A stretch of DNA of 64,000 nt. Source: Actinoplanes sp040639655 (lineage in GTDB: Bacteria; Actinomycetota; Actinomycetes; Mycobacteriales; Micromonosporaceae). This document shows, one piece after another, positions 8,230-17,342 of the stretch. The number at the start of each line of letters is the position of its first letter. Positions within the stretch are counted from its first letter, which is position 1. A program made the position numbers and the translations under genes. The stretch covers positions 506,483 to 570,482 of the forward strand of contig NZ_JBFAAI010000003.1 of assembly GCF_040639655.1 (NCBI RefSeq), in the 5' to 3' direction. The notes beneath the pieces are model-generated. The model made no database searches, was not told the DNA's origin, and was given only the letters and a program-made list of their open reading frames with translations.

Positions 8230-8981
8230 CACGACCCCGCACGGTCGTTCTCAACGGCGATCTCGGCAGTGGCAAGAGCACCGTCTCGGTTCTGCTGGCA
8301 CAGCGGCTGGGACTGCGCCGGGTCAGCATCGGTGACCTCTACCGGCAGATGGCGGCCGACCACGACATGACCGCCCTGCAGCTCAACCTGCATGCCGAGC
8401 TGGACGACAAGGTCGACCACTACATCGACACGCTCCAGCACGACATGGCGTCCGCCGGCGAGGAGCTGGTCGTCGACAGCCGCCTGGCCTGGCACTTCTT
8501 CACCGGCGCACTGAAGGTGCACCTGGTCACCGACCCGGTCGTGGCCGCCCGGCGGGTGCTCGGCCGGCCCGGCGACGCGGTGGAGAACTACCGCGACCTC
8601 GACGAGTCACGCCGCCGCCTGGCCGACCGCAGCGAGAGCGAACGACGAAGATTCCTCTCCCGGTACGGCGTGGACAAGACCCGCCTGCGCAACTACGACC
8701 TGGTCTGTGACACCACCCGGGCGGCACCCGCCGAGGTGGTGACGCGGATCGTCGACATGCTCGGCGCACCGGCCGGCGACCGGCCGGTGTGCCACCTCGA
8801 TCCGCGACGTGTCCACCGGGTGCCGGAGACCGCCACCGACGGCGAGATCGTGGTCCGCCATCGGGCACCGGACTTCGTCGCGGTGGGCGGGAGGCGACTC
8901 CTCGACACGGCGATCTCGGCGGGCGAGAGACTGACCCGCATGACCCTGGCTCCGGACGGCTCGCGTCACACGTACCGCTGA
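8226..8981 (+). CDS. Cytidylate-kinase-like P-loop kinase
   Basis: 251 residues. Walker A GDLGSGKST lies at about residues 12-20, followed by VSIGDLYRQMA, which resembles the CMP-kinase substrate-binding region. Next come VVDSRLAWHF (Walker-B-like) and an Arg-rich lid (SESERRRF, residues about 140-150). These fit the cytidylate kinase-like family of AAA/P-loop nucleotide kinases. A C-terminal extension of about 60 residues (VHRVPETATDGEIVVRHRAPDFV) is unusual and may bind a partner or substrate. The start is set by the TATGGT box and the overlap with the PIG-L remnant. The 3' end overlaps the convergent ABC transporter gene by 16 nt. Substrate uncertain. Confidence 0.75.
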   Translation: MTRPRTVVLNGDLGSGKSTVSVLLAQRLGLRRVSIGDLYRQMAADHDMTALQLNLHAELDDKVDHYIDTLQHDMASAGEELVVDSRLAWHFFTGALKVHLVTDPVVAARRVLGRPGDAVENYRDLDESRRRLADRSESERRRFLSRYGVDKTRLRNYDLVCDTTRAAPAEVVTRIVDMLGAPAGDRPVCHLDPRRVHRVPETATDGEIVVRHRAPDFVAVGGRRLLDTAISAGERLTRMTLAPDGSRHTYR

Positions 8982-10711
8982 AGCGTCCCGGGTTGCGCCG
9001 CGAGGCGTTGGTAATAGGGACTCGATCGCAACAGCTCGTCGTGCGTGCCGGCGCCCGTGACGACGCCGCCGTCGACCACCAGCACCCGCTCCGCGGACCG
9101 CACCGTGGAGAAGCGATGCGCGATGACCATCAGCGCGCAGACCGCCGAGACCTCGTGCAACGTGGCGGCGAGGGCCTGCTCGCTGTCCGGGTCGAGGTGG
9201 GCGGTCGGCTCGTCGAGCAGGATCAGGCCGGGCCGGGCCAGCAGGCAGCGGGCGATGGCGACGCGCTGGCGCTGGCCGCCGGACAGACGCCGCCCGTGCT
9301 CGCCGACCGGGGTGTCGAGGCCGGCCGGCATCGCCGCGACGACGCTGCCGAGACCGGTCATGGCCAGCACCCGGCGCAGCTCCCGGTCGGTGACCGGCCC
9401 GGCGCCGTAGAGCAGGTTGTCGCGCAGTGTGCCGGCGAGCAGCGGACAGTCCTGCTCGACCAATCCGATCGAGGCGCGATATCGGGCGTACGGGGTGAAC
9501 CGCGCGTCCCGGCCGTGCAGCAGCACCGACCCGCGGTCCGGCTCGTAGAACCGTTCCGCCAGCGCGAAGATCGTCGACTTGCCGGCACCGGACGGGCCGA
9601 CCAGCGCGACCTGTCCCCGCGGCGGCACCGTGAACCGGACCCCGCGCAGCACCGGACGACCCGGCCGGTACCCGAACCAGACGTCCCGGAACTCGAGCAC
9701 CGGCGCCGCCCGGCGGGCCGTGCCGCGCACCGGGGCAACGGCGACCGGCCGATCCCGCTCCACCGGCAGGGCCAGCACCTCGTTGATCCGGTGCAGTGCC
9801 CCGGAGCCCTGCTGAACAGAACTGACCGCCTGGAAGATCTCGTACACCGGCGCCGCGAGATACGTCATGGCCAGGATGAACGCGACCAGTTCGCCGAGCG
9901 TCATGGCGCCGGACGCCACCCTGGTCGCACCGGTCACCAGCACGGTCAGGAAGGCACCGCTGACCGCCAGGTCGTTGGCCGGGCCGCTGAGCGCCACCAT
10001 TCCCGCCATCCGCAGGTTCGCCAGGTACGCCCGCCCGGCCGAGGTGTCCAGCCGTTGCGTCTCCAGCCGTTCGGTACGGCAGGCCCGCACCACCCGGATG
10101 CCGCCGAGAGCCCGTTCCAGATCGGCGACCAGCACGCCCTCGGCCGCGCTGGCGGTCCGTGACGCGAGACGCACCCGCCGCACCACCGCGAGCAGCGCAC
10201 CGAACGAACCGCCGAACAGCACCACCACGGCAGCCAGCAGCCAGGGGTCCAGCCAGGCGAGCAGGCCGATCGCGGCGGCCAGTCCGATCGCCCCGGCCAG
10301 CCCGGTGCCGAGGCTCTGCGCGATCAGGGTCTTCACCGCGGCCGTGTCCCCGCAGGCGCGCGCGATCAGGTCGCCGATCCGGCCGTCGTCGAGGGCCGAC
10401 AGGCGTACCCGCAGCAGATGGTCGGCAATGGTGTGGCGCAGGTCACGGGTCATCGTCTCGCCGGTGTGCGCCTGGACGTAACGGGCCAGCGCCAGCGCCG
10501 ACGCCTGTGCGGCGAACAGGCCGGCCAGCGCGCCGATCACGGTCCACGGCAGCGAACCGGCCGAGGCGCCGTCGACCGCCACGCGCGCCAGCAGGGGCTG
10601 GGTCAGGGCGAGCAGGTAACCGAGGAGGCTGAGCGCCGCGGCTCCGAGGATCGACCGGCGGTAACCGCGGGCCAGCCGGTTCAGGTCCCGCCACCGGGCC
10701 AGATCGGCCAT
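8966..10711 (-). CDS. ABC exporter, fused membrane and ATPase domains
   Basis: 581 residues. The N-terminal half (about 1-300) is a six-helix exporter membrane domain; the C-terminal half is an ATPase with Walker A GPSGAGKST, signature LSGGQRQRVAIARCLL, Walker B LILLDEPTAHLD and H-loop AHRFST. It would act as a homodimer or with another half-transporter to export a lipid, peptide or drug. ATG 10711 is chosen because GAGAGGGGG lies just upstream; the in-frame start 15 nt earlier lacks this. It is divergent from an acyl-CoA ligase gene. No partner half-transporter is adjacent, which favours a homodimer. Confidence 0.9.
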   Translation of the reverse strand: MADLARWRDLNRLARGYRRSILGAAALSLLGYLLALTQPLLARVAVDGASAGSLPWTVIGALAGLFAAQASALALARYVQAHTGETMTRDLRHTIADHLLRVRLSALDDGRIGDLIARACGDTAAVKTLIAQSLGTGLAGAIGLAAAIGLLAWLDPWLLAAVVVLFGGSFGALLAVVRRVRLASRTASAAEGVLVADLERALGGIRVVRACRTERLETQRLDTSAGRAYLANLRMAGMVALSGPANDLAVSGAFLTVLVTGATRVASGAMTLGELVAFILAMTYLAAPVYEIFQAVSSVQQGSGALHRINEVLALPVERDRPVAVAPVRGTARRAAPVLEFRDVWFGYRPGRPVLRGVRFTVPPRGQVALVGPSGAGKSTIFALAERFYEPDRGSVLLHGRDARFTPYARYRASIGLVEQDCPLLAGTLRDNLLYGAGPVTDRELRRVLAMTGLGSVVAAMPAGLDTPVGEHGRRLSGGQRQRVAIARCLLARPGLILLDEPTAHLDPDSEQALAATLHEVSAVCALMVIAHRFSTVRSAERVLVVDGGVVTGAGTHDELLRSSPYYQRLAAQPGTLQRYV

Positions 10712-10817
10712 GACGCCCCCTCTCACCAGGGGATCGACGTTAGGCAGGCATTTCGAGCGGCAGCAATGAGCCGGGAGGGACGCCAGCGCGGCAAGAGGGT
10801 GAGCCGTCGTCCTTTCG

Positions 10818-10823
10818 TAGGAT
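10818..10823 (+). promoter_or_regulatory. -10 box or weak RBS before the acyl-CoA ligase
   Basis: TAGGAT ends 6 nt before ATG 10830. It fits a leaderless -10 element, though AGGA could also act as a short Shine-Dalgarno for a leadered mRNA. Confidence 0.35.
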
Positions 10824-10829
10824 CCGGTG

Positions 10830-12176
10830 ATGCGCCTGCTTACCTCGCTGCACTCGTCCGACGACCGGTCCGCTGCGGTGGTCGCGCCGGACGGGTCGCT
10901 GTCCCGTCATGAACTGCTGGCCAGAGCCGGCGGTGTGGCGGCCCGTCTGCGGGGGCTGCCGATCGTGGCGGTGGACGCCGCGCCGGCACTGTCGACGATC
11001 GTCACGGTCACCGGGGCGCTGCTGGCCGGGGTGCCGATCGTGCCGATCCCGCCGGACGCCGGAGTCCTCGAACGGGAGCACATCCTGCGCGACTCCGGAG
11101 CGACGCTGCTGCCGGACCTTCCGCCGGCACGGGGCGACGTCCCGGCCGAGCCGGAGGACAGCGGCGCCGCCCTGGTCCTGTACACCAGCGGCACCACCGG
11201 CGCGCCCAAGGGCGTGGTCATCTCACGCGCCGCGATCGCCGCCGACCTGGACGCCCTGGCCGGTGCCTGGCAGTGGACCGGCGACGACACCCTGGTGCAC
11301 GGCCTTCCGCTCTATCACGTGCACGGCCTGGTCCTGGGCGTCCTCGGGCCGCTGCGCATCGGCTCCCGGCTGATCCACACCGGGCGGCCGACCCCGCAGG
11401 CGTACGCCGCGAACCCCGGCACCATGTACTTCGGCGTACCCACCGTCTGGTCGCGGATCGCCGCCGACCCGCCCGCCGCCCGCGCCCTGGCCTCGGCCCG
11501 GCTGCTCGTCTCCGGCAGTGCCCCGCTCCCGGTCCCGGTCTTCGACGGTCTGGCCGCACTCACCGGGCAGTCCCCGGTCGAGCGGTACGGCATGACCGAG
11601 ACCCTGATCACGGTCAGCGCGCGTTCCGACGGGGAGCGCCGCCCCGGGCACGTCGGCCTGCCGCTGCCCGGAGTCGGCACCCGGCTCGTCGACGAGACCG
11701 GCACGCCGCTGCCGCACGACGGCGAGACCATCGGTCACCTGCAGGTGCAGGGCCCCACCCTGCTCGACGGCTATCTCCAGGACGGCGCGGTACGCCCACC
11801 CGAACTCATCGGCGGCTGGTACCCGACCGGTGACGTGGCCACGATCGGCCCCGACGGCTGGCACCGCATCGTCGGCCGCGCCTCCACCGACCTGATCAAG
11901 TCGGGTGGCTACCGGGTCGGGGCCGGTGAGGTCGAGGACGCCCTGCTGCTGCACCCGGCCGTGCGGGAGGCCGCCGTGGTCGGCGTCCCGCACCATGACC
12001 TCGGCGAGCAGATCACCGCGTTCGTGGTCGCCGACCCGGTCGACCCGGCCGAACTGATCGACTTCGTGGCCGTCCGGCTGGCCGCGCACAAGCGCCCCCG
12101 GATGGTGCACCTGGTCGGCAGCCTGCCCCGGAACGCGATGGGCAAGGTGCAAAAGGGTTTGCTCCGCACGGAATGA
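10830..12176 (+). CDS. Short AMP-forming acyl-CoA synthetase (MatB/FadD36-like)
   Basis: 448 residues, shorter than typical ligases (about 500 or more). Motifs are intact: VLYTSGTTGAPKG near residue 115, YGMTET near 250, GWYPTGDVATIG near 330 and the lysine-bearing end PRNAMGKVQKG near 438. The compact N-domain resembles malonyl-CoA synthetase MatB and mycobacterial FadD36, so a small dicarboxylic or short acyl substrate is plausible. It is divergent from the ABC exporter. ATG 10830 is preferred over GTG 10827 because of the TAGGAT spacing. The downstream signalling gene starts 37 nt later. Confidence 0.88.
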   Translation: MRLLTSLHSSDDRSAAVVAPDGSLSRHELLARAGGVAARLRGLPIVAVDAAPALSTIVTVTGALLAGVPIVPIPPDAGVLEREHILRDSGATLLPDLPPARGDVPAEPEDSGAALVLYTSGTTGAPKGVVISRAAIAADLDALAGAWQWTGDDTLVHGLPLYHVHGLVLGVLGPLRIGSRLIHTGRPTPQAYAANPGTMYFGVPTVWSRIAADPPAARALASARLLVSGSAPLPVPVFDGLAALTGQSPVERYGMTETLITVSARSDGERRPGHVGLPLPGVGTRLVDETGTPLPHDGETIGHLQVQGPTLLDGYLQDGAVRPPELIGGWYPTGDVATIGPDGWHRIVGRASTDLIKSGGYRVGAGEVEDALLLHPAVREAAVVGVPHHDLGEQITAFVVADPVDPAELIDFVAVRLAAHKRPRMVHLVGSLPRNAMGKVQKGLLRTE

Positions 12177-12213
12177 CTCAACCGGTGGCCGGTGACTGCC
12201 GATCGGGCACCAC

Positions 12214-14469
12214 GTGACGAGACCATCCCTTCGCCCGGCCACCGCGGTGCTCGCCCTGGCCGTGGTCTGGCTGTTGGTCGCCGTCGCGCTCGGCGCCGCC
12301 GGTGTACTCATGCCACTGCCGGCGTGGCTGCTGTGGCCCGCCGCCATCGGCGCGACCGGCACGGCCACCCTGGCGTGCCGGGTCGCCGCTACCACCGGGC
12401 AGCCGGTGGTCCGTGCCTTCTGGCGGCGCATCACCCGCACCATGGCCTGGATCACCGCCGGGGGCCTGGTACAACTCGGCGGCCGCCTGTTCGTCGACGA
12501 CTCCGAGGCGCTGAACCCGGTGGCCGCCCTCTGCTTCGCCGTCGCGGCCGGCTTCGCCATGGTGTCGGTGCTCCGCCTGCCACACGCCCGCCGTACCTGG
12601 CGGGCCTCCGTGGCCATCTGCCTGGACATGGCCATCGTCGCCACCGCCGCGGCCATCATCTTCAGCCATTTCCTCTGGCGCAGCGGCAACTCCGCCATCG
12701 GTGACACGGCGACCGCGACGTTCCTGCTGATCGTGATGATCGCCGCCTCCGCCGCGGTGGCCGCGATCATCAAGGCGGGGATCGCCGGCGCCGGACCGGC
12801 CCTCGCGCCGGCGCTGTGGACGCTCGCCCCGATCGGCCTGCTCTCCCCCGTCTCCTGGTTGCTGACGCCGGTTCTCGCCCAGTGGCCGCACCTGGACGCG
12901 TCGGTGGCGTCGCTGCCGGTGTCCGGTCTCATCGCCACGTTCGCCGCGTGGATGCAGACCCGCACGAACGTCTCGGATCGTCCGGCCGCGGCAGAGCCCT
13001 CCGGCACCGGCCGCCGCAGCGCCTGGCGCAACATCAGCATCGTCCCGTACGTCGCGGTGGCCTCGGTCGCCACGCTGCTGATCGTCGTGACCCTGCGGGC
13101 CGGTCACCTGCCGCCCGGCCTGGCCGGCGGATCCGTGCTGCTCACCGTGCTCGTGGTGACCCGGCAGCTCACCGCCCTGCTCGACAACGCGGTGCTGCTC
13201 GACCGCCTGGACTCCCAGGCCCACCACGACGACCTCACCGGGCTGCCCAACCGCCGCCTGTTCACCTCCACCCTGACCCGGCGGACCGCGCCGACCACGG
13301 TCGCGGTCTGCGACCTGGACGGCTTCGCCGCACTCAACGACCGGCTCGGTGACGAGACCGGCGACGCGCTGCTGCGGGCCGCCGCGGAGCGGGTCGGCAC
13401 GGTCACCGGGGGCGACGCGGTCGTGGCCCGGCTGCTCGGCGACGAGTTCGGCGTGCTCCTGCCGGGCGGGGACACCCTGCTCGCCGAGCGGCTGGTGCAC
13501 GCGTTCCGTACCCCGCTGCGGGTGGACTCCCGTGATCTGCTGGTCACCGTGACCGCCGGCGTCGCCACCGGCGCCGGCGACGAGGTCCCGGACCTGCTGC
13601 GCCGCGCCGAGGTGGCGCTGCAGGCGGCCAAGTACACCGGCGCCGACCGCAGCCGCGAGCACAGCGGCGCGCTGGACGCCACCGCGCAGCACCACGCCGA
13701 ACTTGCCGCCGCCCTGCGCCGTGGCCTGGAGCTGGGCGAGTTCCGGCTGCTCTACCAGCCCATCGTGGAGCTGCCCGGCGGAACGGTCACCGGCGTCGAG
13801 GCGCTGGTCCGCTGGCAGCCGGTCGACAAGCCGGTCGTCTCACCGGCCGAGTTCATCCCGGTCGCCGAGCACAGCGGCCTGATCATCGACCTGGGCGCGT
13901 GGATCCTCGACCAGGCCTGCGCGGACGCGGCGGCCTGGCAGCGCGGGCGCGGGCCGGCCGGACCGCGGGTCAACATCAACGTCTCGGCACGGCAGCTGCT
14001 CGACCCGGACCTGCCCGGCCTGGTCGCGAACGCTCTGCACAAGCACGGCCTCGAGCCCGACCGCATCACCATCGAGATCACCGAGACGGCGGTGTTCGCC
14101 GGCGGCGCGGCCCTCGAGACGGTACGTGAGCTCCGCGAACTCGGCGTCGGCCTGGCCCTCGACGACTTCGGTACCGGGCACAGCTCGCTGACCCTGCTGC
14201 GCACCTGCCCGGTCACCACGCTCAAGGTTGACAAGTCGTTCATCGACGACCTCAACGGCACCGCCGAGCAGGAGGCCATCGCCTCGTCGCTGAGCACGAT
14301 CGCCAGCACGCTCGGCCTGCGCGCCGTCGCTGAGGGTGTCGAGACGCGGGACCAGGCGGACCGGCTGCACGCGCTCGGCTACCGGTACGCCCAGGGCTTC
14401 TACTTCGCCCGCCCGGTTCCGGCCGCCGAGATCGAGGCACTGCTGGCCGATCCGGTCCCGGTGCCGTGA
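12214..14469 (+). CDS. Membrane GGDEF-EAL protein, probable c-di-GMP phosphodiesterase
   Basis: 751 residues. About nine hydrophobic helices fill residues 1-330. A GGDEF domain starts near 339 (DDLTGLPNRRLF), but its signature reads LGDEF (408-412) instead of GGDEF, so cyclase activity is doubtful. The EAL domain is complete: EALVRW (529-531 EAL), NINVSARQLL, EITE, LALDDFGTGHSSL, KVDKSFI and AEGVET. The likely role is hydrolysis of cyclic di-GMP, with the GGDEF part as a GTP sensor. GTG start; the ribosome-binding site is weak. It follows the acyl-CoA ligase by 37 nt and may be cotranscribed. Confidence 0.9.
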   Translation: MTRPSLRPATAVLALAVVWLLVAVALGAAGVLMPLPAWLLWPAAIGATGTATLACRVAATTGQPVVRAFWRRITRTMAWITAGGLVQLGGRLFVDDSEALNPVAALCFAVAAGFAMVSVLRLPHARRTWRASVAICLDMAIVATAAAIIFSHFLWRSGNSAIGDTATATFLLIVMIAASAAVAAIIKAGIAGAGPALAPALWTLAPIGLLSPVSWLLTPVLAQWPHLDASVASLPVSGLIATFAAWMQTRTNVSDRPAAAEPSGTGRRSAWRNISIVPYVAVASVATLLIVVTLRAGHLPPGLAGGSVLLTVLVVTRQLTALLDNAVLLDRLDSQAHHDDLTGLPNRRLFTSTLTRRTAPTTVAVCDLDGFAALNDRLGDETGDALLRAAAERVGTVTGGDAVVARLLGDEFGVLLPGGDTLLAERLVHAFRTPLRVDSRDLLVTVTAGVATGAGDEVPDLLRRAEVALQAAKYTGADRSREHSGALDATAQHHAELAAALRRGLELGEFRLLYQPIVELPGGTVTGVEALVRWQPVDKPVVSPAEFIPVAEHSGLIIDLGAWILDQACADAAAWQRGRGPAGPRVNINVSARQLLDPDLPGLVANALHKHGLEPDRITIEITETAVFAGGAALETVRELRELGVGLALDDFGTGHSSLTLLRTCPVTTLKVDKSFIDDLNGTAEQEAIASSLSTIASTLGLRAVAEGVETRDQADRLHALGYRYAQGFYFARPVPAAEIEALLADPVPVP

Positions 14470-14511
14470 AATCGTGCCCTGAATCTCAACACCACCGATA
14501 CAAAGGATCGA

Positions 14512-14517
14512 TATAGT
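14512..14517 (+). promoter_or_regulatory. -10 box for a leaderless phosphoesterase transcript
   Basis: TATAGT, close to the consensus, ends 8 nt before GTG 14526, and no Shine-Dalgarno lies between. It sits in a locally AT-richer stretch after the GGDEF-EAL gene. This is a strong candidate for leaderless initiation. Confidence 0.6.
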
Positions 14518-14525
14518 CCGCGGCC

Positions 14526-15302
14526 GTGCGCCCTCTTTTCGCTGCCAGCGACATGCACGGCCATCGTGCCGAGTTCCGCGCCGCCCTGCGTGACGCCGGA
14601 CTGATCGACACGTCCGGTGACTGGTCCGGAGCCGACGCCCGGCTGTGGGTGCTCGGCGACTACTTCGACCGCGGCCCCGACGGTATCGGCGTCGTCGACG
14701 ACATCCGCCGCCTCACCGCGCAGGCGGCTGCCGCCGGCGGCGAGGTGGGTGCGCTGCTCGGCAACCATGAGGCGCACCTGGTGGCGGCTCACCGGTTCGG
14801 GGTCGCGCCGATCCCCGGCTGGGCCGCCCGCACCGACGGCTACTACGGCGCCTGGCTGACCCTGGGTGGCCGTGAGCACGACATGCGCCGCCTGACCGGT
14901 GAGCATCTCGCCTGGCTGGAGGCCCTGCCCGCGATGGCACTTGTCGACGGGCACCTGCTGCTGCACTGCGACAGCACCCGGTACCTCGAGTTCGGCGACA
15001 GCGTCGAGGCCGTCAACAAGGCGGTGGCCGGGCACCTCGCCGGGCACGACCCGGACGAGTGGCTCACCTTCTGCTCCCGGGTCAGCGGGCGCGGCGAGCT
15101 CCACTCGCCGGATGTCGCCGGCGCACTTCTCGCCGCCTTCGGCGGCTCGCTCATCGTCCACGGCCACAGCACGCTGATCAGCGCGTTCGGCCTCAGCCGG
15201 GAGCAGGCCCGCAACCCTCTGCGGTACGGCGGAGGCCGTGTCCTGGCCATCGACGGCGGTGTCTTCGAGGGTGGCGTCGTCCTCGTCACCCGTCTCCTCT
15301 GA
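14526..15302 (+). CDS. Calcineurin-like metallophosphoesterase
   Basis: 258 residues with the ordered metal-binding motifs of the family: DMHGH near residue 9 (D-x-H), GDYFDRGPDG near 45, GNHEAH near 80, a histidine in HLLLHCD near 145, and the closing VHGHSTL near 215. Bacterial relatives include PrpA-like Ser/Thr phosphatases and Ap4A hydrolases; the substrate cannot be told from sequence. The GTG start lies 8 nt after a TATAGT box, so translation is probably leaderless. The small zinc-ribbon gene follows after 26 nt and has its own TANNNT box. Confidence 0.85.
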   Translation: MRPLFAASDMHGHRAEFRAALRDAGLIDTSGDWSGADARLWVLGDYFDRGPDGIGVVDDIRRLTAQAAAAGGEVGALLGNHEAHLVAAHRFGVAPIPGWAARTDGYYGAWLTLGGREHDMRRLTGEHLAWLEALPAMALVDGHLLLHCDSTRYLEFGDSVEAVNKAVAGHLAGHDPDEWLTFCSRVSGRGELHSPDVAGALLAAFGGSLIVHGHSTLISAFGLSREQARNPLRYGGGRVLAIDGGVFEGGVVLVTRLL

Positions 15303-15315
15303 CCCGGTCAGGGAG

Positions 15316-15321
15316 TAGCGT
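15316..15321 (+). promoter_or_regulatory. -10 box before the zinc-ribbon gene
   Basis: TAGCGT ends 7 nt before ATG 15329. The GGAGG in between directly abuts the ATG, too close to work as a normal ribosome-binding site, so leaderless initiation is the better reading. Confidence 0.4.
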
Positions 15322-15328
15322 CCGGAGG

Positions 15329-15568
15329 ATGACCAACTCGTGTCCCGAGTGCGGGACGACCGGCGTACCGCTGCTCTTCGGGCTCCCGGTGCCGGAGGCG
15401 CACGCCGCGGCGCGTGACGGCGACCTCGCCCTCGGCGGTTGCGTGATGCCGGAGCGGCCCCCGAACCGGCAGTGTCCCCGCGGTCATCGGTGGCACGACG
15501 CCGACGAGATCGCCTGGGACGAGCAACTCCTCGCGGTCCTGGTGGCCCACGGCTACACACAGGATTGA
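15329..15568 (+). CDS. Small zinc-ribbon protein of unknown role
   Basis: 79 residues. Two cysteine knuckles, CPECG at residue 5 and CPRGHRW near 48, flank a conserved GGC (LALGGCVM near 36) and the FGLPVPEA segment. This arrangement matches a widespread uncharacterised family of 60-80-residue proteins with a CPxCG... GGC... CxxCG pattern; here the last knuckle is CxxGH rather than CxxCG, so one metal ligand may be His. Intracellular, probably zinc-binding. No function is assigned. It stands between the phosphoesterase and the export operon. Confidence 0.75.
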   Translation: MTNSCPECGTTGVPLLFGLPVPEAHAAARDGDLALGGCVMPERPPNRQCPRGHRWHDADEIAWDEQLLAVLVAHGYTQD

Positions 15569-15678
15569 CACAACCCTCTCCCCAGGGGTTGCGACCGTAC
15601 GGTACCGTTCTGCCGCGCCGGCTTACAGACACCTACTTCGATGCCGGTATGTCCGAAAACAGCGGAACGGGGCAGCGA

Positions 15679-16650
15679 GTGAAGAGACGTTTGGGTGTGA
15701 TGGCCACGGCCGTCGCGGTGGTCCTGAGTGGCTGTACGTCGGACGGCGACTCGGTGGAGACACCGGACCTCGAAGCCAGAGGCACCGTCCTCACCACCGT
15801 GCAGCCGGCCCGGCAGGATCTGACCAACCAGATCAGCCTGAGCGGAAAGGTCACCATCAACCCGGTGTTCGGCATCGTCGCCCCGGCTGCCGGCGAGCTC
15901 CGATTCACCACCCGGCAGCCGACCACCGTTGCGGTCAGCCGTGACACCTGGGTGGCGTCGATCTGGAACGACGGCGCCCCGCGCAAGGTCTTCGTGCCGG
16001 AGGGCGCCATGATGGCCGGCCGCCTCATGCCGGACCGCTCCGAGGTCGCCAAGGGCATGCCGATCCTCTCCGCCAAACACGTCGGGTACGGCATCACCGC
16101 CGAGGTCGACAGCGCACAGGCGTACCGGATCTCCGGCGCGGTCAAGTCGATCAAGGCACAGATCAAGAACGGGCCCGGGCCGTTCGACTGCGAGCCGGTC
16201 GGCACCATCGCGGCCCTGCCCGCCGGGACGTTCCCCGAGCCGGAGCCGGTGAAGACCACCGCACCGGCCACCAACCCGTCGGCGCCGAACGCGGTCATCG
16301 AGGAGAAGCAGCCCACCGCCCCCGAGGGCTCCGAGCCGACCGGCCTCCGGCTGGTCTGTGTCGCCCCGTCGAAGGTCCGGCTGATCAACGGTTCCGACGT
16401 GACGCTCGACGTGATCACCGGACGGGCCGAGGACGTGCTCGTGCTACCGGTCGAGGCGGTCGCCGGCCTGCAGGGCAAGGGCAAGGTCGACCTGGTCGAC
16501 GAGAACAAGCAGCGCACCACGATCGACGTGGAGCTGGGCATCTCGGACGGCAAGGTCGTCGAGATCAAGAAAGGCCTGACCGGAGGCGAGACCGTCGCGG
16601 TGCCGGGCCCCAACCTGCCGATCCCGGCACCGGCCGAGGTGACCGGGTGA
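15679..16650 (+). CDS. Lipoprotein adaptor of a MacAB-like exporter
   Basis: 323 residues from GTG 15679. The N-terminus KRR, a hydrophobic stretch and lipobox LSGC (Cys near residue 19) form a lipoprotein signal; starting at ATG 15649 would put ten polar residues ahead of the signal. The mature part resembles membrane-fusion (HlyD/MacA-type) adaptors: a lipoyl-like segment, a Pro/Thr/Glu-rich linker (about 180-220), and a beta-barrel C-terminus with VLVLPVEAV and GLTGGETVAVPG. It is the first gene of a three-gene operon; its stop overlaps the ATPase start (GTGA). In Gram-positives such adaptors link to FtsX-type permeases. Confidence 0.82.
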   Translation: MKRRLGVMATAVAVVLSGCTSDGDSVETPDLEARGTVLTTVQPARQDLTNQISLSGKVTINPVFGIVAPAAGELRFTTRQPTTVAVSRDTWVASIWNDGAPRKVFVPEGAMMAGRLMPDRSEVAKGMPILSAKHVGYGITAEVDSAQAYRISGAVKSIKAQIKNGPGPFDCEPVGTIAALPAGTFPEPEPVKTTAPATNPSAPNAVIEEKQPTAPEGSEPTGLRLVCVAPSKVRLINGSDVTLDVITGRAEDVLVLPVEAVAGLQGKGKVDLVDENKQRTTIDVELGISDGKVVEIKKGLTGGETVAVPGPNLPIPAPAEVTG

Positions 16651-17342
16651 CGGCTCTTATCCAGCTCTCCGGGATCACCAAGGTCCTCAAGGGCCAGGAG
16701 GAGCCCCGTACCATCCTCGACGGGGTGAACCTCGACGTGCACGCCGGTGAGAGCGTCGCCATCGTCGGCCGCTCCGGCTCCGGCAAGAGCACCCTGCTCA
16801 GCGTGCTCGGCCTGTTCGACCGCGCGGACCAGGGCAGCTACATCCTGACCGGTGACGACATCAGCCGGCTGCCGGAACGCAAGGCGGCCAAGCTTCGCAG
16901 CTCGCACTTCGGTTTCGTGTTCCAGCGGTTCTTCCTGCTCAAGCACCTGACCGCGGCCCAGAACGTGGCGATGGCCCTGGTCAACGGACAGGGCTGGCTG
17001 CCCCGCCGGCAACGCCGGGCCAAGGTGATGCAGGCGCTGGAGGAGGTCGGCATCGCCCACCTGGCGAAGAACCGGCCGACCCGGATGTCCGGCGGTGAGC
17101 AGCAGCGGGTGGCGATCGCCCGCGCGCTGGTCCGCGAACCGCGCATCCTGCTCGCCGACGAGCCGACCGGCGCCCTCGACACCGAGACCGGCGCCCTGGT
17201 GATCGACGCCCTGCAGGCGGTCACGGCCCGCGACTGCGCCCTGATCCTGGTCACCCACGACCGTGACCACGCCGCCCGGATGGGCCGGGTCATGCACCTC
17301 GAGGCGGGCGTGCTGCACGACCGCACGGGGGTGAGCGCATGA
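16647..17342 (+). CDS. ABC transporter ATP-binding subunit (MacB/LolD type)
   Basis: 231 residues. Walker A GRSGSGKST near 43, Q-loop FVFQRFFLL, signature MSGGEQQRVAIARAL near 148, Walker B ILLADEPTGALD near 168 and H-loop VTHDRDHA. These are classic features of the MacB/LolD/FtsE clade that powers FtsX-fold permeases. It overlaps both neighbours by 4 nt, so translation is likely coupled to the adaptor and permease. Confidence 0.93.
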   Translation: MTALIQLSGITKVLKGQEEPRTILDGVNLDVHAGESVAIVGRSGSGKSTLLSVLGLFDRADQGSYILTGDDISRLPERKAAKLRSSHFGFVFQRFFLLKHLTAAQNVAMALVNGQGWLPRRQRRAKVMQALEEVGIAHLAKNRPTRMSGGEQQRVAIARALVREPRILLADEPTGALDTETGALVIDALQAVTARDCALILVTHDRDHAARMGRVMHLEAGVLHDRTGVSA

